A stretch of 50,821 nucleotides of DNA from Pseudomonadota bacterium (GCA_020160955.1 JAIUOX010000023.1:1-50821), one strand, 5' to 3'. Counted from the first letter of the stretch, positions 40,339-48,771 are shown. The notes: generated by a model not told the origin, from the sequence alone. Made by a program: numbers and translations.

Positions 40339-40713
40339 TCAGTTCCTGATGTTCACCGTGAAGGCGATGTCGCCCTCGAGCACGCGGACGCCGGCCATCG
40401 TGCGCACCGCCCAGTGCAGCCGGTAGACGCCGTTGGGCAGGGTCGGCGCGCGGGCGAACAGGACCTCGGGCGCCGCGTCGAGCCGCGGCGCCAGCCGCTC
40501 GATCAGCTTGTCGCCCTGCCAGATCGACAGGTTGGAGCGCTCGTGGTCGATCGGCCGGTCGAAGCGGACATAGAAGTTGCTGCCCGGTTCGCCGATCACG
40601 GCCCGCGCCATGGGATGCGAGTCGAGAATGGAGATGTACTCGCCCTGCGCCCGCGCGGCGGCGGCGAACAGGGGCGCCGACAGCAAGCCGGCGAGGAGGC
40701 GTCGTCTCGTCAC
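40339..40713 (-). CDS. CopC-like exported protein lacking the usual copper His
   Basis: 124 residues from a GTG at 40713. It has a twin-arginine-like signal ('TRRRLLAGLLSAPLFAAAAR'). The mature part 'YISILDSHPMARAVIGEPGS' and 'FYVRFDRPIDHERSNLSIW' through 'VYRLHWAVRTMAGVRVLEGD' ending 'IAFTVNIRN' follows the CopC immunoglobulin-like fold. In copper-binding CopC the late segment reads 'SxDGHxxxG'; here it is 'MAGVRVLEG', without DGH. A copper role is therefore doubtful. No CopD or other copper gene is near. Confidence 0.7.
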   Translation of the reverse strand: MTRRRLLAGLLSAPLFAAAARAQGEYISILDSHPMARAVIGEPGSNFYVRFDRPIDHERSNLSIWQGDKLIERLAPRLDAAPEVLFARAPTLPNGVYRLHWAVRTMAGVRVLEGDIAFTVNIRN

Positions 40714-40860
40714 CTTGCCGTTATGCGAAGGGAACGGCCGCCTGTCACGCGAAAGCGGGCGGCGACACCGCGCGCCGGGTTCACCCTGCAGGTTCTGTCC
40801 GCCCCGTGAGGCTTGCGGTATAAGGGTTCGGGTGGTGCGCGGGGAGCGAGGCTGGTTTAG

Positions 40861-41277
40861 GTGGCAGGACGGCAGACGGTACGGCGCAAGACGAATTCGA
40901 CATCGACCAGCCCGCGGCGCGGCACCCGCGGACGCCGTGCCACGGCCCCGCCGCCGCCCACCCAGTTCTGGCCGGACGATCCGGGCCGGCGTCCGTTCCA
41001 ATGGAACCCGCGCTACTGGAACTGGCGGCGCGGCATCGTGCGCCTGTGGTTCCTCGCGTCGCTGGCGTGGGCCGGCTACTGGCTGTACCGCCTGCAGTTG
41101 GCCTGCGCGTTCTGGTTCGCGCCGTGGTGCGCCGCGCCGACCCGCGTCGATTGGCCGAACAACGACATGGCGCTGGGCCTCGCCCTGGTGCTGCTGAGCG
41201 GTCCCCTGCTGATGCTGTTCGCCGGCCTCGCGATCGCCTGGGCGATCCGCGGCTTCCGCGCGCGCCGCGCCGCCTGA
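40861..41277 (+). CDS. Two-helix membrane protein, unknown
   Basis: 138 residues from a GTG at 40861. A basic, Ser/Thr/Pro-rich cytoplasmic lead ('RRKTNSTSTSPRRGTRGRR') is followed by 'FWPDDPGRRPFQWNPRYWNW', then a membrane helix 'LWFLASLAWAGYWLYRLQLA', a loop with 'FAPWCAAPTRVDWPNNDMA', and a second helix 'LGLALVLLSGPLLMLFAGLA'. I recognise no family. It faces the CopC-like gene divergently and converges on the VOC gene, 24 bp away. Confidence 0.65.
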   Translation: MAGRQTVRRKTNSTSTSPRRGTRGRRATAPPPPTQFWPDDPGRRPFQWNPRYWNWRRGIVRLWFLASLAWAGYWLYRLQLACAFWFAPWCAAPTRVDWPNNDMALGLALVLLSGPLLMLFAGLAIAWAIRGFRARRAA

Positions 41278-41301
41278 GGCGCCCGGCAAGCGGCCCCGAC
41301 G

Positions 41302-41709
41302 CTACTTGTAGGACGCGATCTCGATCAGGCTGCCGTCGGGATCGCGGCAGTACACCGACACGATGGTGCCGCGCGCGCCGCGCTTGTCGATCGGCCCCTC
41401 GATGACCGGCACGCCGCACGCCGCGAGGTGGTCGACCACCTGCTGCGGCGTCGAGGCGGTGAGGAAGCAGAGATCGTCGCTGCCCGCGCCTTCGTGCTGC
41501 GCGGTGAACCACTCGCGCTGGGTCGCCGACACCGGCCGCAGGTTGATCTTGTGCGGCCCGAACTTCATCGAGGTGCGCGGCGCCTTGCCATGGCCGGGAT
41601 CGAAGTCTTCGCGCACCATGCCGAGGACGCGACCATACCAGGCGGCCGCGACCTCGACGTCCGTCACGTTGATGACGAGATGATCCAGCGCATCGACGAC
41701 CAGCGGCAT
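41302..41709 (-). CDS. VOC-family dioxygenase/resistance-like protein
   Basis: 135 residues with a complete VOC metal set: His in 'LDHLVINVTDVEVAAAWYGR', His in 'FGPHKINLRP' and Glu in 'DPDGSLIEIASYK'. ATG 41709 has GGAGG upstream. Proteins of this short type are often named 'glyoxalase/virulence' proteins; functions in the superfamily range from lactoylglutathione lyase to extradiol cleavage. Unlike the VOC gene at 12059, the closing Glu is intact here. Confidence 0.85.
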   Translation of the reverse strand: MPLVVDALDHLVINVTDVEVAAAWYGRVLGMVREDFDPGHGKAPRTSMKFGPHKINLRPVSATQREWFTAQHEGAGSDDLCFLTASTPQQVVDHLAACGVPVIEGPIDKRGARGTIVSVYCRDPDGSLIEIASYK

Positions 41710-41865
41710 GTCCTGTCCTCCCCGGGGCCCCGCTGTAGCATGAAAGCGCGCGACGGGAAGGGCGCACCGGCGGGCCGGGTTGCCGGGGCCCCCGGCCACC
41801 AGTTGGTCATTCGACTCGGGCCCCCGGCGGGGTCTCTGCTGGCGCGATCCACCGGGGAGGAAGCC

Positions 41866-42069
41866 ATGCTGCAGTCGCTCCTGGCAGGCGCTTTCACCGT
41901 CGCGATCCTGGTCGTGGCGACGGCCAGCTCGGTCGCGACCACGGTCGCGCTGAGGGGCTGGGCGCATTCGAGCTACGAGGCGTCGCTCCACGCGCCGGCG
42001 TGGCCTGCAGCCTGCGGACGCAACGGCGACGCGTGGTGTGACAGGACCGGGATACGGGACCGGCCATAA
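41866..42069 (+). CDS. Small membrane or secreted protein, 67 residues
   Basis: The ATG at 41866 has a strong GGGGAGGAA ribosome site. A hydrophobic stretch 'LLAGAFTVAILVVATASSVA' is followed by 'LRGWAHSSYEASLHAPAWPA' and a Cys-containing end 'CGRNGDAWCDRTGIRDRP'. It reads as a signal-anchored or secreted small protein with two Cys. The family is not recognised. A strong terminator follows directly, which supports a real transcript. Confidence 0.55.
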   Translation: MLQSLLAGAFTVAILVVATASSVATTVALRGWAHSSYEASLHAPAWPAACGRNGDAWCDRTGIRDRP

Positions 42070-42072
42070 AAC

Positions 42073-42101
42073 AACGGCGCGGGGTGGTCCCGCGCCGTTT
42101 T
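42073..42101. terminator. Strong bidirectional intrinsic terminator
   Basis: AACGGCGCGGG-GTGGT-CCCGCGCCGTT is an 11-bp perfect stem with a 5-nt loop. TTTT follows on the plus strand and TGTTTTATG-type sequence on the minus strand. It separates convergent genes ending at 42069 and 42122. Confidence 0.85.
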
Positions 42102-42121
42102 CCGATCGGTTGCGACGTCGC

Positions 42122-43486
42122 TCAGTTCGGGCTGACGTTGCTCGTCGTCGTCGGGTTGAACACCGTCGGCGGCGACGGCGTCGGAGTCGGGAAGAACGTC
42201 GGACCACCCGGACCCGACGGGCCCGGCGGCGTCGACGGCGGCGTGTTGACCACCGTGTTGACGATGTTGCTCAGCGTCTCCGGCGTGGTCTGCGGCGAGC
42301 CGAGCAGGTTCTGCAGCTGCTGCAGCGCGCCCGGGACACCGGCCACCAGCGCCGGGACGAAGTTGGCGTCCTGGAACGGGATGTTGGGCATCGCGCCGCC
42401 CGGCGGCGGTTCGCCGAACGCCAGCGTGCCGGGCATGCCGACAGGACCGGTCTGCTGCAGCGGCGTCGCCGCCGCCAGCGGGCCGGCGTTCTGCAGCGGG
42501 CCGGAAGACTGCAGCGGACCGCTCGCCTCCATCGGGCCGGAGCCTTCCATCGGGCCGTTGCCTTCCATGCCGTTACCGTCGTTCACGGCTTGCAGCGGAC
42601 CGCCACCCTGCAGCGGGCTGCCGCCCTGCAGCGGGCCACCGCCCTGCTGCGGGCCGCCGGCCTGCTGCGGGCCGTCGCCCTCGCCCTCGCCGGTGCCGTT
42701 GCCATGCACGCCGAGCTGCGCCTGCTGCGTCGACGGGATGGCGCCCTGCGCCTGGCCCGGCGGGATGCCGGAGTTGTTCGCCCCGAAGTTCGAGTTCTGC
42801 AGCGCCTGGGTGATGCCGGGGTTACCCGGGCCGCCCGGGGGACCCTGGAAGAACGACGAGACCTGCTGCATCACGCCCGGCGGGATCGGCGTCGGCGGGT
42901 TCGGCGCGCCGCCCGGCGGCACCGTGATCTGCGTGCCCGGCTGGTTGGTGACCTGGGTGACGCCCTGGCCGGTGACCGTCAGCGACCGGCCGAACAGGAA
43001 GTTCGCGGTGAACTGGCCGTTCTGGCCGACCGAGAAGGTCGCGATGCCGCCGCGGATGCCCATGGTGGCGCCACGCGACTTCACCGTCACTTCGGAGTTC
43101 TTGCTGATCGCGCCGCCGACGTAGCGGAACACGCCGCGGCCGGCGTCGAGGCTGAGCTGCCCCGCGCGCTTGTCCGGGTCGTACACGAACTTGTCGATCG
43201 TGATCTCGCTGTTCGGGCCGACCGTCAGGGTCGAGCCGTCGAGGAACACGAGGTGCGCGCGGTCGTTCGCCTTGGTGGTCACGACCTCGTTGGCCACCAT
43301 GTCGTTGCCGATGTGCAGCACGCGCTCGTTCTCGGCCGGCGGCTTGGCGATCGGCTCGCCGTTGACCACCGACGCGATGCCGACCTTCGCCCACGCGGGA
43401 TCGGTCATCAGCAGCGCCGGCAGCACCGCGAGCAACAGGCCCCCGACCTGCCACTTCGACGACTTGGAAATCATGTTCTTCGACAT
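42122..43486 (-). CDS. Secreted FecR-domain protein with GPLQ-type repeats
   Basis: 454 residues from ATG 43486, with GGAGG upstream. After a signal peptide ('GGLLLAVLPALLMTDPAWAK') comes a FecR domain: 'IGNDMVANEVVTTKANDRAH', 'LVFLDGSTLTVGPNSEITID' and 'GVFRYVGGAISKNSEVTVKS' then 'ATMGIRGGIATF'. From about residue 260 on it is Gly/Pro/Gln/Asn-rich, with tandem 'GGPLQ/GSPLQ/SGPLQ/GPMEG' units, and it ends in 'TPTPSPPTVFNP'. No membrane anchor or sigma factor is nearby, so it is not a classical anti-sigma FecR. It probably acts outside the inner membrane. The TPR gene upstream (111 bp) is a likely partner. Confidence 0.85.
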   Translation of the reverse strand: MSKNMISKSSKWQVGGLLLAVLPALLMTDPAWAKVGIASVVNGEPIAKPPAENERVLHIGNDMVANEVVTTKANDRAHLVFLDGSTLTVGPNSEITIDKFVYDPDKRAGQLSLDAGRGVFRYVGGAISKNSEVTVKSRGATMGIRGGIATFSVGQNGQFTANFLFGRSLTVTGQGVTQVTNQPGTQITVPPGGAPNPPTPIPPGVMQQVSSFFQGPPGGPGNPGITQALQNSNFGANNSGIPPGQAQGAIPSTQQAQLGVHGNGTGEGEGDGPQQAGGPQQGGGPLQGGSPLQGGGPLQAVNDGNGMEGNGPMEGSGPMEASGPLQSSGPLQNAGPLAAATPLQQTGPVGMPGTLAFGEPPPGGAMPNIPFQDANFVPALVAGVPGALQQLQNLLGSPQTTPETLSNIVNTVVNTPPSTPPGPSGPGGPTFFPTPTPSPPTVFNPTTTSNVSPN

Positions 43487-43597
43487 TCTAGCCTCCATCC
43501 CCTGCCGACTGGGCGAGGGGACCGATGACGCTCTTCTGAAAACTTCCCACACCTAACATGTAGGAACCCCGGACCCCGGCTACCAGCCGGTGCGACG

Positions 43598-44011
43598 TCA
43601 GGGCGTTCCCGTCTGCTTGATATACGACTCCGCCTTGGCCTTCTGGTCCGCCGACGCCCGGCGCGAGCCGGTGACGCCCTGGAGATAGGACTTGGCGGCC
43701 TCCATCGACCCCAACCGAAAATACAGCACGCCGAGCTCGAGCTTGACCTCGGGGTTCTCGCCATCGACCAGCAGCAGGCGCTCCAGCGCGGCGATCGCGC
43801 CCTCGAGGTCGCCGATCTTCAGCGCCGCCTCGGCGTAGCGCACCAGGGTCGGCGGGTCGATCGGGTTGCGCAGGCTCTCCTGGAACGCGGCATTGTACGC
43901 CGCGCGGTCCGCCGCCGTGACCTTCGGCGCCGCCGGCGCAGCATCCTGCTGCGCGCCGGCGGCGGAAGCCGCGGCGATCGAAAATGCCAGGACGAGAACG
44001 AACTTCTTCAT
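43598..44011 (-). CDS. Exported TPR protein
   Basis: 137 residues from ATG 44011, with a GTG two codons earlier. The signal peptide is 'MKKFVLVLAFSIAAASAAGA'. The TPR part includes 'LVRYAEAALKIGDLEGAIAA', 'LERLLLVDGENPEVKLELGV' and 'LYFRLGSMEAAKSYLQGVTG'. Genes encoding TPR proteins often accompany FecR-domain proteins, and here the FecR gene lies 111 bp downstream on the same strand. It is a probable periplasmic binding partner. Confidence 0.85.
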   Translation of the reverse strand: MKKFVLVLAFSIAAASAAGAQQDAAPAAPKVTAADRAAYNAAFQESLRNPIDPPTLVRYAEAALKIGDLEGAIAALERLLLVDGENPEVKLELGVLYFRLGSMEAAKSYLQGVTGSRRASADQKAKAESYIKQTGTP

Positions 44012-44145
44012 GCCCACGCCGTAACTCTAGTCCCCCGATTGGGACGGAACAGTGACCCGCATCACGAAGTAATCGCGAAAAACACCGGCCGCGGCAAGAC
44101 CTCGCAGTTCAGATGCTATTAGTTCCCGGCCGCGATTCCCAAGGA

Positions 44146-44167
44146 AATTGCATCCGCGGATACAATT
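44146..44167. promoter_or_regulatory. 22-bp palindrome, possible operator
   Basis: AATTG and CAATT flank the perfect core ATCCGCGGAT, with one mismatched pair between them. It is in an AT-richer patch, 13 bp beyond the stop of the STAS-like gene and 135 bp upstream of the TPR start. It could be an operator for the TPR-FecR unit or a terminator of the STAS-like gene. Confidence 0.4.
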
Positions 44168-44179
44168 GTTGAAATTTTC

Positions 44180-44587
44180 CTAGCCGAAATGGTCTCGGCC
44201 GCGCTGGTCGCTGACCTGGTCGGCGACCGAGGCCAGCCAAGCCCGGGCTTCCGCCTCGGTGCGGAACAGGCGGGCTGGCCGCTGCGACGGCGAGATGTTG
44301 ACGAACCGGCGGAACGCGCTTTCCAGCGCCTCGCCGCCGCCGACCACGGCCAGCGGGCCGCTCTTCATCGTGGCGGTATAGGCGCTGAGCCGGGCGCCCA
44401 GCGCCAGGACGTCGTCGTCGCCGTAGACCGGCTCGGCCCGGCTGGCATCGAACAGCTTGCCGTACTCCAGGGCATCCTCGACCACCACGGCGTCGAAGTG
44501 CTCCTCGAGCTCGCGGCGCGTGACCGCGCCCTCGGCCACGACATGGATCAGCTTCTGGTCGTGCAGCACCTTCCAGCGCAGCGGCAT
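44180..44587 (-). CDS. STAS/SpoIIAA-like protein
   Basis: 135 residues: 'RWKVLHDQKLIHVVAEGAVT', 'RRELEEHFDAVVVEDALEYG', 'KLFDASRAEPVYGDDDVLAL', then 'SGPLAVVGGGEALESAFRRF' and 'RPARLFRTEAEARAWLAS'. The beta-alpha order and the closing 'VFRTEAEAxAWL' type end match SpoIIAA-like/STAS-fold proteins of unknown function in proteobacteria. No signal peptide is seen, so it is cytoplasmic. The phosphorylatable Ser of true anti-anti-sigma factors is not obvious. Confidence 0.6.
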   Translation of the reverse strand: MPLRWKVLHDQKLIHVVAEGAVTRRELEEHFDAVVVEDALEYGKLFDASRAEPVYGDDDVLALGARLSAYTATMKSGPLAVVGGGEALESAFRRFVNISPSQRPARLFRTEAEARAWLASVADQVSDQRGRDHFG

Positions 44588-44699
44588 CTGTCGGCTTCCT
44601 CCGGCCCGCGAACTCGGTCGCAGCGTGCCACGCCGGCGGTTCGAGCGAAACCGCCGGTTGCAGCCGCGCCTCGCCGGGCCCCTCGCCGGGTTGGCCGGC

Positions 44700-46460
44700 T
44701 CAGACGACCGGCACTTGCCGGGCCGCCAGCATGGCCGGCGAGATCACGTCCATGTCGAGCGGCACGTGCCAGCGCCGGGTCAGCCGGATCTCGGGCGGGG
44801 CGTTGCGCGTCGTCGCGCCGTCGAGCACGAAGCCGCCGTAGCCGCCGTCCATCTCCTCGTTGCACTTCTGGACGTAGACCGGGAAGCCGCCGATGTACGG
44901 CATGAAGACGCGCGGCCGTCCCGGCACGTTGGCGCCGACGTACCACGACGAGCAGGTCGAGCGCAGCGACACCTGGCTGACCTCGTTGACGTGCGCCACC
45001 CAGCGGTCCTCGTCCTCGGCCCGTGCCTCGAAGGTGCGCGCGCCGACATCGCGCAGGTGGGCCATCATGTCGACCATCCAGTCGACGTGCTGCTCGATCG
45101 CCTGGATCATGCTGGCCAGCACCGACGGGCTGCCGGGGCCGGTCACCATGAACAGGTTGGGGAAGCCGGCCGAGGCGACGCCGAGGTAGGTGCGCGGGCC
45201 CGCCTGCCACTTCTCGGCGAGCGTCAGGCCGCCGCGGCCGGTGATGCGGATCTTGTCGAACGCGCCGGTCATCGCCGCGAAGCCGGTGGCGCAGACGACG
45301 GCGTCGAGCTCGTAGGTCTTGCCGCCGACCGCCAGCCCGTTGGCGGTGAAGCGCTCGATCGGCGTCTTCGAGACGTCGACCAGCGACACATGCGGCTTGT
45401 TGTAGGTCGCGAAGTAGTTGGTGTCGACGCACAGCCGCTTGCAGCCGAACACGTTCTCCGGGCACAGCAGCTCGGCCGTCTTCGGATCCTTGACGATGCC
45501 GCGGATCTTCTCGCGCGCGAACTCGGCGATCGTGTCGTTGGCTTCCTTGTTGAACAGCAGGTCGCCGTAGGCGCCGAGGAACGGCAGGCCGCCGCGCGCC
45601 CACGCTTCCTCGTACTGCCGCCGCCGCTCCTCCGGCGTCGAGGCCAGCGCCGGCTGGGTGTTGAACGGGAAGTAGAAGCCGGTGGGACGCGAGCGCGCCT
45701 TGGCGCGAAGCGCCGGGTAGTTGGCCTTGACCTCGGCGACGTAGGCCGGGTCGAGCGGCGCGTTGTAGGCCGGCACCGAGTAGTTGGGCGTGCGCTGGAA
45801 CACGGTCAACGCCTTGGCCTGCTCGGCGATCAGCGGGATCGACTGGATGGCCGACGAGCCGGTGCCGATCACGCCGACCCGCAGCCCGGTGAAGTCGACG
45901 CCGTCCTTGGGCCATTCGCCGGTGTGGTAGATCGGCCCCTTAAAGTCGGCCATGCCGGCGAACGGCGGCTTGTTGGCCGACGACAGGCAGCCCACTGCCA
46001 TGATGCAGAAGCGCGCCTCGACGCGGTCGCCGCCGCTACCGTCGAGCCGCTCGGTCTCGACCACCCAGAGGGCACGCGCCTCGTCGAAGGTGGCGGCGAC
46101 GACGCGGGTCGAGAAGCGGATGTCGCGGCGCAGGTCGAAGCGGTCGGCGACGTGGTTGGCGTAGGACAGGATCTCGGGCTGCGGCGCGTACTTCTCGGAC
46201 CAGTTCCATTCCTGGTCGAGGTCCTCGGAGAACGAGTACGAGTACTGCAGGCTCTCGACGTCGCAGCGCGCGCCGGGATAGCGGTTCCAGTACCAGGTGC
46301 CGCCGACGCCATCGCCGGTCTCGAAGGCGACGGCGCTGAAGCCGGCCTGGCGCAGGCAGTGCAGGGCATAGAGGCCGCCGAACCCGGCGCCGACGACGAC
46401 GGCGTCGACGGGGCCGGACAGCGGGGCGCGGGAGGTGGGGGGAGCGGATTTCGAGGTCAT
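44700..46460 (-). CDS. Baeyer-Villiger-type flavin monooxygenase
   Basis: 586 residues from ATG 46460. The FAD site is 'VVVGAGFGGLYALHCLRQAG' (GAGFGG, residues 24-29), the NADPH site is 'VGVIGTGSSAIQSIPLIAEQ', and the BVMO fingerprint F173-x-G175-x3-H179-x3-W183 is intact ('FKGPIYHTGEWP'). 'VGGTWYWNRYPGARCDVES' is typical of the cyclohexanone/phenylacetone monooxygenase class. It inserts oxygen next to a ketone, or oxidises sulphides. A ~45-residue C-terminal tail ('LDGATTRNAPPEIRLTRRWH') extends beyond the common core. The substrate is unknown. Confidence 0.93.
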   Translation of the reverse strand: MTSKSAPPTSRAPLSGPVDAVVVGAGFGGLYALHCLRQAGFSAVAFETGDGVGGTWYWNRYPGARCDVESLQYSYSFSEDLDQEWNWSEKYAPQPEILSYANHVADRFDLRRDIRFSTRVVAATFDEARALWVVETERLDGSGGDRVEARFCIMAVGCLSSANKPPFAGMADFKGPIYHTGEWPKDGVDFTGLRVGVIGTGSSAIQSIPLIAEQAKALTVFQRTPNYSVPAYNAPLDPAYVAEVKANYPALRAKARSRPTGFYFPFNTQPALASTPEERRRQYEEAWARGGLPFLGAYGDLLFNKEANDTIAEFAREKIRGIVKDPKTAELLCPENVFGCKRLCVDTNYFATYNKPHVSLVDVSKTPIERFTANGLAVGGKTYELDAVVCATGFAAMTGAFDKIRITGRGGLTLAEKWQAGPRTYLGVASAGFPNLFMVTGPGSPSVLASMIQAIEQHVDWMVDMMAHLRDVGARTFEARAEDEDRWVAHVNEVSQVSLRSTCSSWYVGANVPGRPRVFMPYIGGFPVYVQKCNEEMDGGYGGFVLDGATTRNAPPEIRLTRRWHVPLDMDVISPAMLAARQVPVV

Positions 46461-46614
46461 GGCCGCGATTTTTTGCCGCCCCGGCCGCGACGGCAAGATG
46501 GCGCCAGCGGAATTGGCTTTCGGGGTTCGCGTGGCGAAGTCCGCAGTTGCGCCAGATCAAGGAGCAAATACTTCTCCCCGGCGAAACTCGGTTACGGCAC
46601 TGTTACTGCAGAAA

Positions 46615-48771
46615 ATGAATCGCAAGCTCCCAGGTCCCCCCCATCTCATCCGCCAAGGCGCCGGCGCGCTGTTCTGGCTGGCGGCGGTGTGCCTGGCCGT
46701 GCTCGGGCTGCTCGCGATCGCCACGGTCTTCTACGACCGGGCCGGCCTGTCGCCGGCGCTGCAGGCGACGCTGGCGGTCTTCCTGTCGCCGTGGTCGCTC
46801 ACGACCTACGCGGCGACGACTTGCCTGGTCCTGGTGGGCGGCTGGTACCTGTGGCGGGTGCGCGGCCCGACCGGTCCCAAGGCGGTCGCCATGCCGGCCC
46901 CGGCCATCGTCGGCTTCCTGCTGCTGCTGGTCGCCACCATCGCCGGCGCGGGTTACCTGCTGTCGCGCGACATCGATTCGGCATTTCGCGAGGAGCGCTA
47001 CGCCCAGCAGCGCGGCATCGCGCGGCTCAAGGCGCGCCAGATCGACCAGTGGGTGCAGGAGCGCTTCGTCGACCTGCAATTCCTTGCCACCAACCTGCGC
47101 GGCTTTCCCTCGCTCGCCCAGCCGGACGTGCGCGACCTCGTCGAGCTGGTGTTCGGCCAGCTGCTGGCCGGCCACCGCGAGCGCGTCGCCGTCGCGCTGA
47201 TCGGCGCCGACGGCAAGCCGGTGCTGTCGACCGGGCTGGACGACCTGGCCTCGCCCCTCGCCGCGCCGCTGGCGGCGCTGGCCGAGCGGGCACGGCAGGG
47301 CCAGGCGGTCGTGTCGCTGCTGGTGCGCGGGGCCTCGCCGCGCGTGCTGGTCGCGGTGGCCCGCCCGGTCGCCGACAGCGGCGCCAACGCCGGCTTCGTG
47401 GTGGTGATGCTGAGCGATCCCACGATCGAGCTGCTGCCCGACATCACGACGTGGCCGTCGGACAGCCCGTCCTCCAACGTCCTCGTCGCCCAGCGCGACG
47501 GCGCCGACGTCGTCTACCTCGTGCAGGTGCCCGGCCTGTCGATGAAGCCCTTCCTGCGGATGCCGCTGGCGACGCCCAACCTCAACGCGGGCATGGGCTT
47601 CCTGCAGGGCAACGGCGTCCGCGAGGGCGTCGACTTCCGCGGCGTGCCCGTGCTGGCGGCGTCGCACCTGGTCAGCGCGCTGCCGTGGGTGGTGATCGCC
47701 AAGACCGATGTCGCCGAGGTCATGGCGCCGCTCGACGGCCGGCGGCATCGCATCGGCTGGATCTTCGGCGGCGTGATCGTGATGTCCATCGTGCTGGTGT
47801 TCGCGGTATGGCGCGGCCAGCGGGCCGCCCTGGTGGCGGCGCTGCGCCAGTACGAGAGCGAGCGCGAGGCGATGGCCCGCAATGCCGGCACCCTGATGCA
47901 GCATGCCCGCGACGCCATCCTGCTGGTGGCGGAGGACGGCCACATCGTCGAGGCCAACGCCGCGGCCGAGGCGCTGTACGGCTACTCGTCGGGCGAACTG
48001 CACAAGCTGACGATCCGCGACCTGCGCGCCGACGACGACGCGGTGGCGTTCGACCACCAGTGGGCGGCGGCGGCGACGGAAGAGGGGGCGCTGTTCGAGA
48101 CGAAGCACCGGCGCAAGGACGGGTCGGTGCTGCTCGTCGAGGTCTCCAGCCGCGCCATCGAGGTCGAGGGCCACACCTACCGCGAGTCGTCGATCCGCGA
48201 CATCGGGCACCGCAAGGCGCTCGAGCGCCAGGTCGAACGCCTGCTGCGGGTGCAGCGCGCGCTGCAGGTCGCGACCGGCGTGCTGCTGCGCTCGACCAGC
48301 GAGGAAGAACTGTACCAGCGCATGAGCGGCGTCGTCGTCGACGTCGCCGGCTACCGCATGGGTTACGTCGCGCTGGCCGAAGACGATGCCGAGAAGTCGA
48401 TCCGCATCGTCGCGACGGCCGGCCATGGCGCGGACATCTTCTCCTACGTCCACCTCAACTGGCGCGACGGCAATACCAGCATGACCGGCTCGGCGATCCG
48501 GTCGGGCCAGATCCAGGTCAACCAGGACTTCACCATCAATCCGAATGTCTCGGCCTGGCGCGACGAGGCCCTGAAGCGCGGCTTCCTGTCGAGCATCGCC
48601 CTGCCGATCCGCGAGGGCTCGCGAGTGATCGGCGTTTTCGGCCTGATATCCAGCGAACGTCACGCCTTCGATGCCCAGGAAGTGAGCGTCCTCGCGACCC
48701 TGGCCGACGACATTTCCTACGGCGTCGCCGCCTTGCGCTCCCGTAACCGCGGCGACGGCGACGACGACTAG
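46615..48771 (+). CDS. Membrane sensor: Cache-like, PAS and GAF domains, no output domain
   Basis: 718 residues from ATG 46615. Membrane helices at the start ('ALFWLAAVCLAVLGLLAIAT', 'LTTYAATTCLVLVGGWYLWR', 'AIVGFLLLLVATIAGAGYLL') precede a ~260-residue periplasmic region beginning 'EERYAQQRGIARLKARQIDQ' and containing 'GADGKPVLST', like double-Cache sensors. After 'IGWIFGGVIVMSIVLVFAVW' come a PAS domain ('AILLVAEDGHIVEANAAAEA', 'ETKHRRKDGSVLLVEVSSRA') and a GAF domain ('GVVVDVAGYRMGYVALAED', 'SGQIQVNQDFTINPNVSAWR'). The protein ends after the GAF: no kinase, GGDEF, EAL or cyclase follows. Confidence 0.88.
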   Translation: MNRKLPGPPHLIRQGAGALFWLAAVCLAVLGLLAIATVFYDRAGLSPALQATLAVFLSPWSLTTYAATTCLVLVGGWYLWRVRGPTGPKAVAMPAPAIVGFLLLLVATIAGAGYLLSRDIDSAFREERYAQQRGIARLKARQIDQWVQERFVDLQFLATNLRGFPSLAQPDVRDLVELVFGQLLAGHRERVAVALIGADGKPVLSTGLDDLASPLAAPLAALAERARQGQAVVSLLVRGASPRVLVAVARPVADSGANAGFVVVMLSDPTIELLPDITTWPSDSPSSNVLVAQRDGADVVYLVQVPGLSMKPFLRMPLATPNLNAGMGFLQGNGVREGVDFRGVPVLAASHLVSALPWVVIAKTDVAEVMAPLDGRRHRIGWIFGGVIVMSIVLVFAVWRGQRAALVAALRQYESEREAMARNAGTLMQHARDAILLVAEDGHIVEANAAAEALYGYSSGELHKLTIRDLRADDDAVAFDHQWAAAATEEGALFETKHRRKDGSVLLVEVSSRAIEVEGHTYRESSIRDIGHRKALERQVERLLRVQRALQVATGVLLRSTSEEELYQRMSGVVVDVAGYRMGYVALAEDDAEKSIRIVATAGHGADIFSYVHLNWRDGNTSMTGSAIRSGQIQVNQDFTINPNVSAWRDEALKRGFLSSIALPIREGSRVIGVFGLISSERHAFDAQEVSVLATLADDISYGVAALRSRNRGDGDDD

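Noticed and set aside
42122..43486. FecR-type anti-sigma regulator of iron uptake
   Set aside because: There is no membrane anchor, no ECF sigma gene and no TonB receptor nearby, and the tail is a repeat-rich secreted-type sequence.
44180..44587. Anti-anti-sigma factor
   Set aside because: The STAS-like order is visible, but no clear phosphorylatable Ser motif or partner kinase gene is present.
44457..48746. A 1429-codon open frame on the plus strand spanning several genes
   Set aside because: It crosses a minus-strand monooxygenase and runs out of frame through the sensor gene. Long stop-free frames are common at this GC content.
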